Origin: Podocnemis expansa
Lineage: Eukaryota; Chordata; Testudines; Podocnemididae
DNA length: 64,000 nt
NCBI GenBank assembly: GCA_007922195.1
Contig: ML682232.1
Span: 248,001 to 312,000 of the forward strand
Direction of reading: 5' to 3'
The position numbers and the translations under genes were made by a program. Positions 1 to 12,627 of the stretch are shown piece after piece (within the stretch, counting starts at the first letter, position 1; each line of letters opens with the position of its first letter). The notes under the pieces are model-generated. The model had not been told where the DNA came from, ran no database searches, and saw only the letters and a list, made by a program, of their open reading frames with translations.

Positions 1-1323
1 GCAATAACACAATATATCAATGAACAAAGCGGAAGAGGAAGCTGCAGCTCTATGACACAGCTGTGAATCCCACATATAGATCTGTATGGTTAGGATCCAT
101 GTATATGCCATGCCATAAACTTGCCTTTCCTGTATTCTCTTCTCCAAAAGAAAACAAAACCAAAAACCAAGACCAGCTAAGCCTGTCCTCCCCTTTTGTT
201 ATGATGACTCTCCAAAAAGCAATGTGATGTGGCAGAAACAAATGGATTTAACTGAATATGTTTTTGAATACAGTAGAACAAACCAAACTGGTTACGAGCA
301 GATATGATGTGTTTCACTGTGTTTGTATGGCCTTGGTGATGTAAGAGTTTTGTAGTTGTTCAAGTTTTCTCAAAATGTTCATTGAAAAACTCACATAAAT
401 GAGTGTCCACTCAACAGTGCTAATCATGACTTGTTCCAGGCCTCAGAATTTTTCCTGGCATATTATGTCAAGGATGGGGACTGACAGACCTGATCTACAG
501 AAACTGGGAAAAGGCTTCGGCTCACATTATTCTCAGAACAACTTCTGTATGCCATTTGCTGGAGTGGCTGGCACTAGAAAGGGTACTACACTTCCCAGTG
601 TAGATACTTCAGCAAAAATGTTGTGGGTTTTAAAGACAGATTGTAGTTAAACAGAGAAGAATAATACCCTAAAAAATAAGTGAATAGAGCTGATAACCAG
701 AGTTTTTAAACAGATGTTGAACATGAAGTGTGTCTCATCACAATCACCACCTCCATCCATATAAAAATTAGAGATTCCTTAGAGCTGATTTAACACATTC
801 AGTTTACATTAAAAAAACAGAAAACTGGATTCGCAAAGTGAGGACTTGATAAGGATACTGTCTCGTTATATTTAGCTTTTGGTAAAGCAGAATACATTTA
901 ACTATCTTCAGTAGAAAAAGAGAACCTGCTCCTCAGACCCTGTCTGAAGTTGAACTGAACTGGATCTCAGACCTCAGAGGAGTTTAAATCTGGGATCTGA
1001 CTTTGGGCCTCTTTCCAGTTTTAATTACTGTTTTTGTTAGATGACTTGAAGCTACCAAAATAAAAATTTTCTCCCTTTCAAAGAGGGTGAAATGTGGAGT
1101 GTGCATAGAAGGTGTCTTAAGATCTTAAGTGGTCATGGGATGTGTCTGTACTGTGTAAATCTTGTGCTAGCCCTCTACACAGGGATGTAATTTGCCCTTG
1201 AGAACATACTGCTTATGCGTTTTTTCGCAGCTGTCCAGTTAATGCACAGATAATTAGGTACGAGGCACTTTAGTTAACTTTCAGTAAATTCTGATTTTTT
1301 CCCCCAAACCCTTAATCTTTTTA

Positions 1324-1579
1324 CAGGTTCCAGAGGGGCAGCTGTGTTAGTCTAGTTCAGCAAAACAAACAAGGAGTCCTGTGACCCTTTTAAAGACTAA
1401 CAAATTTATTTTTTGCATAAGCTTTTGTGAGTGAAGTCCCACTTTATCAGATGCTAGAAAATGGAAAACTTACCGTATTGTAGGGAAAGATAAATCCTCT
1501 GATTACAGTGTAATAAATAAAAATGAAAAATAAATTTGTTAGCCTTCAGAAGTGTCACAGGACTCCTTGCTTATTTTGA
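1324..1579 (+). mobile_element. inverted-dimer (foldback) SINE-like element, copy 1
   Basis: The left arm carries the head TTCCAGAGGGGCAGC, then AAGGAGTCCTGTGAC and CTAACAAATTTATT. The right arm, 1505-1570, is the reverse complement of the same stretch and ends CTCCTTGCTTATTTTGA. The flanks TAATCTTTTTA (left) and TAATCTTTTTTA (right) look like a target duplication. The head resembles the turtle tRNA-type SINE family as I know it; the family name is tentative. Confidence 0.75.
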
Positions 1580-1864
1580 TAATCTTTTTTAGCACATCCT
1601 TTTTTTAAAAATAGTTGGCTGCAATGTGTGAAATCATTTCTTTACATGGTAATGCAGCATTAGACCATTTAATTCTGTATGCACACTTGTGATATAGTGC
1701 CTCATCCAGTAGTCATTAGCTAGATCACTTGATTTATGGATTGCATGGATTCAATTAGCAGGTGAGCATATCATCTCATTACAATTTCATGAAGGAGAAA
1801 ACTTAACTGGAAAAACCACAGGAAAAAAAATGATAGCAATTTTTCCCTGATAGCAAATAAGTAA

Positions 1865-1870
1865 TTTAAT
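1865..1870 (-). terminator. possible AQP9 poly(A) signal (ATTAAA)
   Basis: The minus strand reads ATTAAA about 150 nt past the AQP9 stop codon. This is the nearest variant signal I found; no AATAAA lies between 1590 and 2021. A more distal site, for example near 1668 (also ATTAAA), is equally possible. Confidence 0.25.
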
Positions 1871-2021
1871 TCTCAAATTTTGAAATAATCAGCCTTCTGC
1901 TTCTGGGGAAGAAATCATGTTTGGGCTTGTTTTCAGCGTAGGTTACATGTAACAAAGGGTGTACTTTTAACTGAGGCACACAGGTTCTGCAGAGTGGCCT
2001 ATATAATCATTCTGCTTTAAA

Positions 2022-2217
2022 TCAGAACAGGGTATGATTGCAAATTCTTCCTTCTTTCTCCACATTGGTAAGTTCATATTTCTCATACGTATCGGTGTCT
2101 TCTTCCAGTTGTGCATCTGAATGGTGAATTTCAATAAAGACAATATAGATAACAGCTCCAATTAATCCTCCCATCATAGGTGCAACCGTAGGAACCCACC
2201 ACCAGTTATTTCCAGCT
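2022..2217 (-). CDS. AQP9: AQP9 terminal coding exon 6 (helix 6 and C-terminal tail)
   Basis: The acceptor TTCTAG at 2218-2223 is followed by one base completing a split threonine, 64 codons, and a stop at 2022-2024. It encodes [13 protein letters not shown], helix 6, the conserved IEIHH, and an acidic tail containing EKYEL. Human AQP9 ends a few residues after KYEL with a short PDZ-ligand-like sequence. Here the frame runs on for about 15 residues to NHTLF, so the tail is longer and the human-type terminus is absent. I infer a lineage difference or a readthrough-type change, since the rest of the exon is intact. Confidence 0.93.
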
Positions 2218-4772
2218 CTAGAAGAAAGCACAGCAGAATTATTATTCTCTACTATGTTGCTAATACTGTATCTATTGTTTGGCAGCTAAGCAGAGGCGGC
2301 CTTCAGCTATCTGGGGCCCTAGGCAAAGGTCCATTGTGGGGCCCTCTACATCAGTGGTTTTCAAACTTTTTTTTTTCTTGGAACCCGGTTGAAAAAAATT
2401 ATTTATGCCCACGACCCAACAATTACATCTTTGAGCAATGCATTCCAGTCTTTTGGTAGTGGCAGCAAGGGGTGCTGCGATGGAGTGCTTGAGGGTCTGT
2501 GACCCCAGTATAGGGTCCCGACCGTAAGTTTGACAGCCACTGCCCTACAGGATCCCCACCAGTGGCCCCAGCGCTCCTCACGGCCCCCTCACCCCTCGGC
2601 CATGCATTCCCCCTGCAACACGAGCACCCTGATCTCCCCACCCCCACCCACTTGGCCCCGAACCTCCTACCCTCACCGTGGCCTTAGCTTCCCACAGGCT
2701 GCACTCCGTGGTCCTGGCACCCTACCAGTACCCCCACTACTGCCTCATCACCAGTCCTGCCCCCAGCTGCCCGGTACATATCCTGCAGGAGGAAAGGTAG
2801 AAATAGCTTTTGGAGTAGGTGAAAGGGCCCCTTGTTGCTTGGAGCCCTAGGCAGGCACCTGCTTCGGTTAGTGCAAAAGCTGCCTCTGCAGCTGAGTTAC
2901 AAATACCATACTGCAATATTGATTTTGCTGCAATATTTCATGTTGTTAGAAAGCCTATCACAGTGAGGCTTTTTGTACCATATCTTACTGCGACAAATGT
3001 TTACTTCAGCTTTATATTTCTGTAGATTGTTGACAACCATTATCTTCTGGGCACACTATGGTTGAAATCATAGTCACAACTACTTGGGGCAAAAGTCTGA
3101 TCACTGTACATGCTTTTTAGAAAATAAAGCTTCCTAATTATCTGCCTGTTAGGAGCTAGGGGATTATTTCTCCTTTGCAAAAAACCTGGGATTTGTGGGT
3201 TATGTCTACACACACATCATTATTTTGAAATAAGGATTTTGAAATGAGTTATTTCAAAATAAGTTAATTCGAATTAACAAAATGTTAATTTGAATTAAGG
3301 GAAAGCCTGCTATTGAAACGGCTGTTATTTCAAAATGGTTATTTCGAAATAAAGCCATTTGGACATGTTGTTTCGAAACAGTTGTTTCGAAACAATGGTG
3401 TTTTTCGAAACAACATGTCTAACCGGCCTTATTTTGAAATAACCATTTCGAAATAACAGCCATTTTGAAACAATCAGGGTTTAACCTTTTTCGAAACAGC
3501 AGTTCTTATTTTGAAAGGACGGGATCTGTCCTTTCAAAATAAGAAAACGTCATGTGGACCAAATATCTTTTATTTCGAAATAACCAGTGTTATTTTGAAA
3601 TAAAAGTGCTGTGTAGACATACCCGTGGGTTTGTAGTAAAATTAAACGAGATGCTGTTTTTGCACTGCATTGTCAAATGATGATGTTGCCTGTTGCCCAT
3701 TAATGTATGTTCCAATGTGACAAATGCACAGATATGTCCCAGTAATTGTTCTACTCACATGAGTAAGGGTTTGCAAAATCAGCCCCTATGTTTACATAGT
3801 ACACAATGTTTTGCTTGAGAACTATCGTATGTTAAACTATAGCTCTCAAAACAGGTATAATATGCTAAACTGTGAGGTATAGTATGCCTGACTAGAATGG
3901 TCAAGATTCAGGTTTTGTAGTGCAGTTTATAATTTCTGTGTTTATGAAGTAGGGCTCTTTCAGTAATAGATAAAAAAGACACTGTCAAGCTTTATGGGCC
4001 TAAAACTAAACCCACTTACAGTCGCAGTATCTTCTTGGATAGTCTTGTAGAATTTAACTTCAGCTGAACTTGATAGAAATTTTGCCACTGATTTAAATGG
4101 CACCAAGACTTCACTGCAAATATGTAGATAATAGCCACTGAATGTGTGCTGCTTCTCCTATCAAACAGGGGAAGTTAATTCTGAGCATGGGTCCCAGTGA
4201 TCTGATGATATACTCAACTATGCTGCTATATCAAGCTGTTTTGACTCAATAACATGATATATTAATTGAAGATGTGATTCTCAATCAAAAAAGAGCCACT
4301 GATATTTAATGCATATTGAAAATGATGAGGAAGTATTTTTCCCCAAATACAAAAAGATAAATTAATTTGAGAGATGATTTTATTGGAAGAAGATTCTAGG
4401 AGACTGTTACAAACAATGGTGAATTAATTACTTAGTGCTCAACAGGATAACTTTATGTGGAAGTGAATTTCTGTTTAGCCACAGTACAAGTACAGTGGTT
4501 TTTGCTGCAGTCTTCATAATGCCCATTTTCTGATTTTACACTTTCTTTATTCAGAGGCCTCAGTCTTCATTCGATAGTCTGTGTAGTTCCTCCTTTATAG
4601 CTATAGATCTTGTAAGATCTTACTGGAGGGCATAAAATAGTGAGTGACATTGTCCCACTAAGTTTGTAGTTCCATTCATTGCTCACACTTGAACCTCCAT
4701 CAGGGCTCTGGATTGCCTTGACAAGGTGTACTCAGCAGCCTCTGTGCTCTCGATCCACACATGCAAAACTCC

Positions 4773-4804
<32 letters not shown>

Positions 4805-7800
4805 TGGGGCCCAGGTGCTTCCTATTTTATCTTGTCTAAATCACACTCCCCTACTTGTAGTGGACAACTGCATTTCTGGCATTTTTCCTCCTGCTAAAAG
4901 AGAGGGAGAGCTACCTCTGCTGAAGCTGATGGTGAAGCTAAACTGAGAGTAAGACATGCTTATGGGTCATCATTACCCTCACCCCTCTATCCTCCCTCAC
5001 TTAAACAGTGGCAAGTACTCTTTGCGACACCTCTTAGCTCCACTGATGCACATTGAATTCTCCTGTTTACTAGTATACAGTTGCGCTGCCACATCAGAAG
5101 GAAATTATTCAGTTATGAGTTTGAGATATTGAAGTAGTTTCTCTGCCCCTAATCCTAAAGGGACACATTCTGCCATTTTATTCATGCACATGAAGAATAA
5201 AGTAGCTTGCAGATCGTTTCCTGTGTCCCAGCTAGGGATTCCCTCAGGGTGGAAGAATACACAGTGTAGGTGGGGCTGACAAAGCTGAAGTCCATGTATT
5301 CTTTTCTGCAGTTTCTGGTGCAGGGAGTATACCATAAAGTGGAAGTAGGAATGACTGGCTGGGGTATAATAGAAATGCAAACTAAGAGGTGGGAGTGATG
5401 AACTGAAAAGTCTGGAATGAACTCTACAAAGCAAAATATATTAAAATCTGTGACGATTTCTTAACCTGGGGCTGCTGTGTCACAGACAGACCATATGGGT
5501 GCCATAAAACTACTATATGTGATACTTTAAAAGGACATGCTGTGATTCAAATCTAGTCATATTTTAAAAGAATTCAATGTTCCACAGAGTGCTTAAGCCC
5601 TCCTGCCTATTTGTATGGTTTCGCAGTCATATTTTCTGTATTTAAATAATGCTTTCCTCTCCCCTGTTGCTATTTGAAAGTTTCCCAACAAGAAGAGACT
5701 TTTTAGGCTTGTTGAAGCAAAACGAAGAGTCCTGTGGCACCTTTAAAGTCTGACAAATTGATTTATCACATGAGCTTTTATGGGAGACAATCCCACTTTG
5801 TCAGACACTTGATGAAGTGGGATTTTTCTCCCACAAAAACTCATGCAATAAATAAATTTGTTAGTCTTTAGAAGTGCCACAGGACTCGTAGGCTAAGTCT
5901 ACATCACAAAGCTTAGAAGCAGTTCCCAGTTAGTTCGAACTAACCGTGGCTTTTTAGTTCTAACTAGCCAAGCTTTCTAGTTCAAACTAAAAAGTTAAGC
6001 TCAACTAGTTCAAGCTAATGGCTGAGTTTGAACTTTTTTAGTTCAAACTAAGCCATTAGTCTGTGTCTACACAGCATTAGTTCAAACTGAGTGCTTAGTC
6101 CGGACTAGCCATTCAAACTTGTTAGTTTGGACTAAGCTTTGCTTAGTTTGAACGAAGAAATTTCTGAGTTCAAACTAGGCAAAGCCTAGTGTAGACATGA
6201 ACTAATTGGCTAGTATAGACATAGCTATAGAATCATAGAAACTGGAAGGGAGCATGAGAGGTCATTGAGCCCAGTCCCCTGCACTCATGGCAGGACCAAG
6301 TGTCACCTTAACTATGCCTGACACATGTTTATCTAACCTGCTCTTAAATACTTCCAGTGATGGAGATTCACAACCTGCCTAGGCAACTTAGACTCCTTAT
6401 TTGTTTAGCTGAACTAGACTAACATGGCTACCCCTCTGGAACTTGGCTTGTTGAAGGTACACACACAGGAAACCAAAAGTATTTGTGTACTTCCTAACAC
6501 ATCTCTCATCTTTTGAAGTAGGATATTGAGATTAGAATATTTCTGATGATGGATCTTTAGGAAAATTCAAACAGTTTAGAATCTGGTGATTTCTAGCTGC
6601 TCCTTCACATTTTAAAATTAATGCAAAATATGTAGATGCAAAAAACCCCACCCTATACACAAATGCTTACGTAGTTCTTCTGACCCTCTCTGGAACACAT
6701 GTTGATTTTAGTTAATACAATATGGTAATTTCATCACTCAAATCAGACCTATCAGCAGACATATATTTAGATGGTCGATACCTGAATGCTGCCTCTAACT
6801 TTCAAGTAGGAAAAGCTTATAAACCTTACAACCAACCCCCTAACACTTCAGTATGGAAATATCAGGACTCATCTCTTGCAGCTAGCCACCAGAGGGCACT
6901 ATTACTACACAACATAACTAAAAAAATTCTGCAACAGGTTTAAATGAGACAAAGGAATTTAAACCTGATAAGAGCTTGAAAGCTTGTCTCTCTCACCAAC
7001 AAAAGTTGGTCCAATAAAAGATATTACCTCATCCACTATGTGTCTCTAAAGGAATTCAGAAGCAAGTTTTGGAGCAGATTAAATACACACACAGACGGTC
7101 TTAGCAGCTGGGCAGCTGCCCAGGGCCCTACAGTGAGGAGGGCACCCACACTGCCTCTGCAGGGGCTGGGAACCTGGCGGTGGGGCTGGCGAAGCCTGGC
7201 AGAGGGGCCAGGGACCCAGTGGGGGGCTGCGGTGAGAGGGGCTTGGGACCCAGCAGTCACCCCAGGGGTGGAGGGGCAGTGACCCAGTGGCGGTGGTGAC
7301 CCTGGCAGGAGAACGGGAGGCTGGAAGCCTGGTGGTGGAGAAGGGACCAAGTGGTGGCCATGGCTGGGAACCTGGTAGCAGTGGTGGCCCCAGTGGGGGA
7401 AGGCCAGGGACCCATCAGCCATTGTGGTGTCCTCACTGGGGGAAGCTGTGGACTCGGTGGGGGGACCAAGAGGCTGGCAGGGGAGCTGGGAGATCCTGGG
7501 GTGGGGCTGGAGGCTGATGTGGGAGTTGCTGGGGGTCTCATGGACTGGCACGGGCCCCAGCAAGGTAGGGGGTGGCAAAATTCAAGGATGAGACCTCACA
7601 CATGGGGGGGGCATCCTTGACTTTTACCCCGGGCCCCAGAATACCTAAGACTGCCCCTGAATACACTACAGCTGTAATGAAAGGAACAATTACCAACTCT
7701 AGACCTCATACAGAACTTTGTCTGCTGTTCAATGAAATGCTAATATAAGCTAAAGAAAACGGTGTGTGCTTACTGAGCCTTTTGGAATGATTGTGGGCAC

Positions 7801-10800
7801 TGCTTAAAAAGGTCTGATCAATGCAGAGGAGCAGGGGAAAATAAATATCTTCTAGAGGGGTAGCCATGTTCATCTGTATATGGTAAAAATGAAAGTTCTT
7901 TGGCACTTTGAAGACTAACAAATTTCTTCAGGCATAAGCTTTTGTGGCCCGCAAACAACCCAGTTCGTCAGATGCATCTTCTGCAAGCTTATGCTGGAAG
8001 AAATTTGTTAGTCTTTAAGGAGTCACAGGAGTTTTGTTGTTTTTACATATCTTCTAGATAGGGTTAGATACTGTAGTAAAATAATCATCTGTAGCACTGT
8101 CCATCATTATCACCTCTTCTGCATTTGTTAACATGCCACCTAATCAACTGAAAGAGTGAGCATGTGTGTCTGAATCACTGGCCTTTTTTTCTCACTGTAA
8201 CCAGAACTATGTTAGCAGAAGCCATATTCAAGCAGGCCTGTTACAAGATTCTGGCATTATTGCTCTGTTCAGGGAGCTAACCCTTTTAAACTTTGACTCT
8301 CAATTGAGACAGTAGGTTTCAATAGGGAGAATCTTCAAGCGCCTGGCAAAGTAAGATTTTCTCCCACAAAAGCTCATGTGATAAATAAATTTGTTAGTCT
8401 TTAAAAGTACAAGACTCCTTGTTTGTTTTGCTGTATGAATGATTGACTCTCTACAGCTGTTTTTGTTCTTTATGAAAACTGCTGTGAGAGAAGAAAGCAT
8501 TTCCTTTATGATATGTGAGTGTTACTGAGATCCCATAATATGTTAGGAGGGTCTGCCTGAAACCGTGCCTGGTATTTGAGGAAATATAGGTTTTATTTTC
8601 TGGATGTGTTGAAAGTTTTCATTAAGGCCTGATATTTAATCATGTGTCAACTTCAAGCACATGAATAGTCCACTTTAATTTCAGTAGGACTAGTCACATG
8701 TGTTATGAAGTCAGGTGTGTGCTGAACTACCAAACTCGATTAGCATCTCAATCTTTCAGCAGGAAAATGCTAAACAAGAACATATTCACATCCCATGAAT
8801 GCAAAGTTTACTTACGTGAATACTTCAAAACCCCATCCTGCTATGGCTGTGAAAATCCGTGGGCTTAGGTCCCTGGCTGGGTTCATGGCACAGCCACTGT
8901 TCATTCCCAGGGAACAAGACAGCAGCAGGATAAGCAGTCCCACTGCAATTGGTTCCAAGCCTTTTGGTACTCCCATGTTTTTGGTATCAAAAATAGCAAA
9001 GACAATCAGAATAAGAAGAGCTGTTGACATCACCTGTCCAGGTAAAATAAAGTCTATTTTAATACAGATACACATTAGCTCTAAATTATTAGAAAGGGTC
9101 TAACTGAGTCAGAATCTGAATTTCCCCTAAATTTAGGGTAGTCTGGATTAGATGTTCAAATTCATTCAATATATTACAGAGAGAAGCCAGAGCAGAGCAA
9201 CTGGTATCTCACTGTCCCCCTGGTTCCTGGTGTAGAAATACAATCAAGTTTGTCCTCTATTCATTGGCAATAAACATCCAAAATAATAATAAAAAATCCA
9301 ATTTCACCAAATTTTTATCATTTGTGAGCAAATGAGAGCTGCTTAAGCAACACTGGATATACAAATACTGAAAAAATGCAAGCAGAGAGGTGCAATGTAA
9401 CCTGAGGCTGATGGTGCCTGGCAGATCACATGCCTTTATGCAATGATTTTGCCAGCACAAAACTCAAATGCTTAATACTTCAGCTTTGTCCCTCCAAACC
9501 TGCTCAGCCATCCCTGTTGCACATGCTTTGATAGACAGTTGAAGTGATTACAGTATTTAATTATCCCATCTACGTACATTCACAAAGTTGCTACACAAAT
9601 ATTTGCTAATGGTGAGCTCAATCCTGAAGATTACATACAGGCAAAATTTCCATTGGTCAGCCTGGTGTGCTTATCCAGAAATGTATTCAAGGTTGCTTTA
9701 CTCTATCTATGATGCTTCGGGGTTTGGGGGGGGGAGGGGGGAATTCCTCCCCTGTCTCCTGAGTACTTCATATGGTGACAGCCTGCTCTGCTGGATTCTA
9801 GTTAACTCTACATAAAATATGTTATGCAGATACAGATTCTTTCCCTAAAATTACAGTAAAAAAAGGAAAACTTTTATCTTAGTATTATGACCAAAAACTA
9901 CATTTTCAAAAACATTATCTTTGCAAAGGTAAGCACTCAAAAATTAAGAAATGCCAGAATTTGCATTTACTTTGCAACATTAGGTGAGCCCCTTATGCAT
10001 CTGATTTACAATGAAATTTTTAATAGAATTGGTTGGAAAAGCTTTGACAATATAATGTTCTGACAAAAAAAGGCTTTGCAAAATTGAGTCCATTTTACCA
10101 AAATTTTGCTTTGGAGAAAAACCTGAGGGTAGTGGTGGGAAGCACTGGCAGTGTCAAAATGTCCAATTTTGATATGTCAGAAAGAATTTGTTTTTAGCTT
10201 CTCTGGTTTGAATTAACTTTCTATTTTGATCTTTCTGACATAGCATATATTTTTAATGTGAAATAAAAAGGCAATTTTAATATGAAATAAAAAGGGCAGA
10301 ATATTTTGGTCAATGCAAACAAATTCTTTTCCAAAGAATTGTGCCATTTTCAGGTTTTGTTCAGATTTAAAATGAAACCATATTTTGAAAAATCTCAAAG
10401 TCCATCTCCAAATGGAATTTCTGTTCTTCTGACAGCTCTAGATTTCACATACATAATCACATACTAATTTCTACAGTGCTGGAGAAGACAAACGAAGGGA
10501 TTTGAGGTAAACAGCAGATAAGAAACCTTGCTGTCATTGATGAATGAGCAGAAGAAGGTGAAGGAGTCTGAAGGGGAGGGGAAGATGGAAATCATGATGG
10601 ATCTTCTCAATTCTTTAATCATCAAAATTTGTGCAGAGCAGGGAGGGTTATGAGGGATCTGTGAGGGAGTCCAAGGTAGCAAATAAATGGTTCTCGTTCC
10701 AAGAGTAAATAAGGCTGTGGTATTTATTTAGCAAGGGATAACATAACATATGCAAATAGGCCAGAACCTCAATAGGTGTAAATTGGTGCACTGTGCAGAA

Positions 10801-12594
10801 GACAGAGGAGCAGTGCTGATTTGCATCAGCTGAGGATGTAGCTAAATGCATTTCCAACATACAATAGTAAAAACTCCAAAGGCTGTCTCAATAGGAATAG
10901 CTGTTTTGGGGGGTTAAACTTGGCTCTTGCTGCTGGGAAGAACAGGTTTTGCTTGCAATTTGAACGAAGTTTTCTCTCTACAAGCAATACTCTTGTCACT
11001 ACTATAATGCATAACGATGTGTCACCAAACTGATAAACTTGGCCATGGTTGTTAGAACTATAATTGGTTTTTTGTTGGCCAATTTTATGTTTTTCAAACT
11101 TTTGTTTCTACAATCAAGACAACAAATGTAACAAAATGGGGGATTTTTTTTTTGTTTGTTTGTTTTCTGTGTGTACTTACTTGATCTGCAAATCCACTTA
11201 TCAGGGACAGATCTGAAGCTGGATAAGTTGCAAAAATATGTGCAGTTGCATTAGGTCCTGTAACTATAAGCTCTCCATCACTGTAGTTCATGAATGCATC
11301 TACAGAAAACATAGCCATTGCCTAGTTATGCTTGCTATCAAGATTGCATACAATGGGAATTCTGCATCACATTCTCATTAGAAAGCCATTGGATCAGTGG
11401 GGTGTGTTTATAAATAATGGCTGCAAAGTGATACAACCACCTCCTCAATGTCCCATTTCTCCTTCTGTGCACTTCATCACTTGTCTTTTATATTCCATTT
11501 TGCCAATCTAAGCTCATGCATTCCTTCTTTCTGATCACTCACCCAAAACCAGTACTTAGAAAAATTTCCTTGCTTTGAACCCATTTATATTGTTTTGCAA
11601 AATATTTCTAGATGCAGCATGACATCTTGAGAATCAGACTTCAGTAGCATTCTGATTTTACTATTACAAAACCATCAGGCTACCAGCTGTCAGAAAAGTT
11701 ATTTTGCAACTACATTACTTTTTACTTCTATACATAAGTTATGCAGTCCCTCCTTCTTGTGAAGGAATGCTCCTGAGAGACCTACAGTCTCAAAAGAGTT
11801 TGAATTCCCAGCTCCACATGAGGGCTTTTCTTCAACCAACTGCCAGATATTTCTTATGACACCTTCACATCTGCTTGCCTGGAGAAAGAAAGTCACCTTT
11901 TTCAAATGTGGCCATACTGTAGCAAACAGCTCAGCTCCCTGGAAAGACCTGCTTAGTGGCATGTGGTTGGTGCCTGAATTCAGAGGCCTTGGTACTCCAG
12001 ATTTCTCCATCTAATTTAGTGTTTTACCACCTTCCTTTTCTTTCCCAAAAATATAGTTCTTCCTGTCCTGTGGATAAAGCAGGGAGTGGGAGTGGGAGAA
12101 AGTAGAATATGGGCCTGCAACCCCTCCACTCCCTGTGTGGGGCACTGCTGCTGGTGGTGATGGGATGCAAAGGTAAGTAAGAGGGGCCACCTGTCGGCTG
12201 CAGGAGGGAAGGGGGGTGTAATGGGCTTTGTCCCAGAGCCCCACCTTTGACTGCCTGGCCTTCTCTGAGGGCCTGGCTGACACTCTCACCCGCCCAGGCC
12301 ACTGCCTGGGAGCATGGCCCCTTTTGCACCTTGTTCCGCCTCCGCCCCGCCACAGGTTACTAATGATCTTAGGTCCCAAATCTGAGATGTCTTACAGGGA
12401 CCTGGATATCAAAATGTGCTAAGCCCCCATCCTGTGAGAGTCAGAGCCCTTTACAATGTTTAAAATTAGACATCTAAAATAACTAATTGGTTTTGAAAAT
12501 CTTCGCTGAGATAGAAAGATCTTATTGTCACACTTCAGTCATAGCATGGTGATGTGGGAGATGCTCATTAGGACAGAGAGAAATGAGGAGATTG

Positions 12595-12627
<33 letters not shown>

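Larger units (their letters stand above)
1..2021. other. AQP9 3' UTR and downstream flank
   Basis: Apart from the SINE dimer at 1324-1579 and possible poly(A) signals, I see nothing with gene-like structure. The short frames at 50-241 and 399-650 have no recognisable features. Confidence 0.6.
5718..6444 (-). mobile_element. inverted-dimer SINE-like element, copy 2, invaded by a MITE and CR1
   Basis: A perfect 12-bp duplication GGCTTGTTGAAG lies at 5706-5717 and 6445-6456. Inside are two inverted arms meeting near 5812 (CAGACACTTGATGAAGTGGG). The arm facing the right end is split: it breaks off near 5888, and its head (CTGAACTAGACTAACATGG) resumes near 6391. The interrupting DNA is a Harbinger-type MITE plus a CR1 tail. 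The full-length head lies on the right, so the element reads on the minus strand. Confidence 0.8.
2218..8815 (-). other. AQP9: AQP9 intron 5
   Basis: A 6.6-kb intron holding a GC-rich hAT with a nested hAT, a TTCGAA-family MITE, a TG repeat, two SINE dimers, a MITE-CR1 nest and a second GC-rich hAT. No extra exon was recognised. Confidence 0.85.

Noticed and set aside
7036..7578. 180-codon Pro-rich minus frame
   Set aside because: It lies in the GC-rich hAT at 7092-7659; overlapping frames on the other strand are equally open.
11699..12379. Minus frames of 103-122 codons in AQP9 intron 3
   Set aside because: No recognised domain or splice context; composition resembles the surrounding repeat-derived DNA.
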